From positions 21,330 through 85,329 of the forward strand of contig NZ_JAINFJ010000002.1 in the NCBI RefSeq assembly GCF_019966595.1: a DNA stretch of 64,000 nt, read 5' to 3'. Below, in pieces: positions 62,038 to 64,000 of the stretch. The translations under genes were made by a program, and so were the position numbers. Within the stretch, counting starts at the first letter, position 1. Each line of letters starts with the position of its first letter. This DNA is from Oricola indica. GTDB lineage: Bacteria; Pseudomonadota; Alphaproteobacteria; Rhizobiales; Rhizobiaceae. The notes under the pieces are model-generated. The model had not been told where the DNA came from. It ran no database searches and saw only the letters and a list, made by a program, of their open reading frames with translations.

Positions 62038-63003
62038 TCAGAACACCGGCTTGGTGAACTGGTCCATGTTGTCCTGGGTGATTTTCGGCGTATCGAAGTA
62101 GTTGAGGAACGGGACGTCCTCGCCGTTGACGACCGCCTTGGCGGTTGCCAGCGCGTTCTTCGCATCATCGACCGGCGACTGGTAGATCGAGCCCCAATAT
62201 TCGCCCCGCGCCATCGCCTCGTAGCCGACGGCGAAGTTTGTCGCGCCGACGAAGATGATGCCGTCGCGTCCGGCAGCCTTGGCGGCATTCAGCGCGCCGA
62301 CCCCCATATTGTCGTCGCCCGCATAGACACCGTCGATATCGTCATATTTGACCAGGAAGGCCTCCATGACGCGCTGCGACTTCTCGCGGTTCCAGTCGCC
62401 AGGCTGGGTTTCCAGAAGCGTCACATTCGGACACACCTCGGGAAGCCGGTCTTCGAAACCCTTGGCGCGTTCGATGGCGGTCGTGTAGCCGGGCTGGCCG
62501 GAAATCTGGACGATCTGGGCCTCGTTCTCGATGCCCATGTCCTTGAACTTGTCGCACATGATTTCAGCCGAACGGGAACCCTGCGTGATGTTGTCGGGTC
62601 CGGAGAAGGACTTGATGAAGTCGAAGCCTTCCTCGGCAATATTGGAGTTCGTGATGACGACCGGAATACCGGCCTTGTCGGCAGCGCGCACTGCCGGGAC
62701 CACCGCCTTGCCGTTGGTCGGCCAGATGATGATGGCGTCGACCTGCTGCTGCACGAGGTCCTGAATCTGCGCGATTTGGCGCGCTACGTCGCCGCCGGCG
62801 TCGAGGACAACGGTCTCGACCGAGGGATCTGCGTCGGCGGCCTCGATGAAGGCCTTTTCATAGGTGGTCTGATAGCTGTCGACGCCGACATTGTTCTGCG
62901 TGATGCCGATTGTCATCGGCTCCTGAGCCATCGCGGTGCCGGCAAACGCCATGCCCGCAAGAGCCGTCGTGCCTGCGATAAGTGACTTGTAGGCGATCTT
63001 CAT
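62038..63003 (-). CDS. Sugar ABC transporter periplasmic binding protein (family 2/RbsB class)
   Basis: A 321-residue binding protein. The signal peptide ends FAGTAMAQ-EPM; the mature part begins TIGITQNNVGVDSYQTTYEKAF and contains QDLVQQQVDAIIIWP, typical of RbsB-class proteins. A GGGAGGAAATGACGAA stretch precedes the ATG. First gene of the operon, divergent from the HTH-binding-domain regulator. Confidence 0.92.
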   Translation of the reverse strand: MKIAYKSLIAGTTALAGMAFAGTAMAQEPMTIGITQNNVGVDSYQTTYEKAFIEAADADPSVETVVLDAGGDVARQIAQIQDLVQQQVDAIIIWPTNGKAVVPAVRAADKAGIPVVITNSNIAEEGFDFIKSFSGPDNITQGSRSAEIMCDKFKDMGIENEAQIVQISGQPGYTTAIERAKGFEDRLPEVCPNVTLLETQPGDWNREKSQRVMEAFLVKYDDIDGVYAGDDNMGVGALNAAKAAGRDGIIFVGATNFAVGYEAMARGEYWGSIYQSPVDDAKNALATAKAVVNGEDVPFLNYFDTPKITQDNMDQFTKPVF

Positions 63004-63133
63004 TTCGTCATTTCCTCCCAATTCGATCCCCTTGCTGCGGTCGCCGCCGTTCGAGCGGCTTTTCGAATTCCCGACAGCAATGCGGGTAGCAGGAACTTGC
63101 GGCTTCCGTCGTTTCTGATCGCCATCAAATATG

Positions 63134-63165
63134 TCCATTCTGGATATAATGAAATCCAGAATGGA
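63134..63165. promoter_or_regulatory. Perfect inverted repeat, candidate operator of the sugar operon
   Basis: 12-base arms TCCATTCTGGAT / ATCCAGAATGGA separated by eight bases, between the divergent operon and regulator. About 130 bp before the binding-protein ATG and 57 bp before the regulator ATG. Very likely the binding site of the adjacent regulator. Confidence 0.8.
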
Positions 63166-63221
63166 TAGAATGCGCATATCGCAACATTCTCATTTTGAAC
63201 AGTTTGGACGAAGGAGCTGCC

Positions 63222-64000
63222 ATGACCCCCACGACGAAATCCATCTTGGACAATTCGGAAGCGGTGGCTCCTGCGCCCGTAACGCGGCAGCGCAACCCGA
63301 ACACGAATAATGGAGGCAGGGAAAGGAAAGACCCACCGATTTCGATGCGCGCCCGCGACGAAATCCTCGAGATCATGAACTTTCTCGAAGACTTCGAACT
63401 AGAGGTGGAAACAGCGCTCGATCTCGCGACGCCTGATCCCTATTACAAGATGGCGACCTGTCTGATCCGCAACCATCTCGAGGCCAAGCCGGTGACGCCG
63501 TCATCGTTGACGGCCGCGGCCGGCGTGCCCTACGCCACGGCCGTGAGGCGGCTGAACGAGATGCAGCAGGCAGGCATCATCGAGCAACGCCCCCGCACTC
63601 GGACCGGCAAGAGCTTCACGTTGCATCCGAGCGCCGAACTCATCGAGCAGTGGCTTCAGATGTGCGGACGCATCAAGCGCCTTGCCGCCAAATCTTTCGG
63701 CGGCGACGTCCGCGAGACCAAGACGCGCGACTACTATTTCGGCGGCTCCTATATCTATGGCCAGTCGATCCAGCCGCCGCAAGTGCTGCCAGAGCCTCTG
63801 GCGCTTCCTGGCGGATTACGCATTCTCGTTCACGGCGACCCGACCTTCATGGTCATGGATGCCCTCAAGCGCCAGTTCGAACAAGTCATTGGCGTTTCCA
63901 TTCACCAGCGCGCCTTCTCCATCGACCGATTGCACGAGGAAGCGCTGCGCAACGCCCAGCGCAAAACGAGCCGCTATGATATTATCGCCGTCGATTTACC
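63222..64000 (+). CDS. HTH regulator fused to a periplasmic-binding-protein-like domain, 3' end beyond the window
   Basis: About 259 residues are visible. There is no signal peptide. A winged-HTH-like segment lies at about residues 80-140 (VTPSSLTAAAGVPYATAVRRLNEMQQAGIIEQRPR). From about residue 196 the sequence LRILVHGDPTFMVMDALKRQFEQVIG resembles the start of a family-1 solute-binding domain. An AAGGAG site lies five bases before the ATG. It is divergent from the sugar ABC operon, so the cytoplasmic binding domain probably senses the same ligand. Confidence 0.8.
   Translation, partial: MTPTTKSILDNSEAVAPAPVTRQRNPNTNNGGRERKDPPISMRARDEILEIMNFLEDFELEVETALDLATPDPYYKMATCLIRNHLEAKPVTPSSLTAAAGVPYATAVRRLNEMQQAGIIEQRPRTRTGKSFTLHPSAELIEQWLQMCGRIKRLAAKSFGGDVRETKTRDYYFGGSYIYGQSIQPPQVLPEPLALPGGLRILVHGDPTFMVMDALKRQFEQVIGVSIHQRAFSIDRLHEEALRNAQRKTSRYDIIAVDL

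Overview
The window looks like chromosomal DNA of an alphaproteobacterium, most likely Hyphomicrobiales (Rhizobiales). The evidence is GC-rich coding with strong third-position GC bias, many one-base stop/start overlaps, abundant ABC/TRAP uptake systems, a cobalamin riboswitch, a cydDCABX operon and IS3/IS6-type transposase debris. No rRNA, tRNA or CRISPR array was recognised.

Layout. (1) 1-3773, minus: the N-terminal part of a giant two-partner-secretion exoprotein (filamentous-haemagglutinin type). Its far region is an exact 204-bp (68-residue) tandem repeat running off the left edge. (2) 4252-4653: two decayed insertion-sequence fragments. (3) 4886-16825, minus: a ten-gene run for uptake and catabolism of a proline-like cyclic amino acid (MerR-XRE-cupin-racemase fusion regulator, polar amino-acid ABC transporter, DapA-family enzyme, two intact proline-racemase-family epimerases, GMC oxidoreductase, two aldehyde dehydrogenases). 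(4) 17171-17641: IS6-family transposase pseudogene. (5) 17751-32307: an accessory catabolic island with a crotonase-fold protein, GST, PsrA-like TetR regulator, three rhodanese proteins, cupin, epimerase/dehydrogenase, SDR, DUF169 protein, acyl-CoA ligase and a TAXI-TRAP transporter. Five of its promoters carry one motif, a CAAACGTTTG-like palindrome with AATTTT at exactly the same distance. (6) 32517-39594: polyamine-type ABC transporter with Asp/Glu/hydantoin racemase, GNAT protein and a divergent GntR regulator. (7) 39779-46938: cobalamin riboswitch, an unknown 100-residue protein, then cydDC and cydABX with palindromic operators of Rrf2/NsrR-like geometry. (8) 47123-52007: sulfide:quinone oxidoreductase with a Tat signal, DUF5368-like membrane protein, bacterioferritin, persulfide-dioxygenase-like metallo-hydrolase, 1-Cys peroxiredoxin and a divergent OxyR-like regulator lacking the second redox cysteine. 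(9) 52012-56884: Lrp/LysE pair, unknown protein, RraA-like protein, small-molecule kinase, CoA transferase. (10) 57061-64000: sugar-type ABC operon with an SDR; its last gene (3-hydroxyisobutyrate-dehydrogenase-like) is destroyed by an IS3-family remnant. The divergent gene encodes an HTH domain fused to a periplasmic-binding-protein-like domain without a signal peptide.

How the parts may fit. The rhodanese island (5) looks like degradation of a CoA-activated, probably sulfur-containing organic acid. The sulfide oxidation, persulfide removal, bd-oxidase and peroxide-defence genes in (7)-(8) would suit a cell that has to dispose of sulfide or sulfane sulfur. That link is inference from gene content. 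The strongest candidates for something undescribed are the four-domain regulator with a degenerate racemase domain and the palindrome-controlled rhodanese island.
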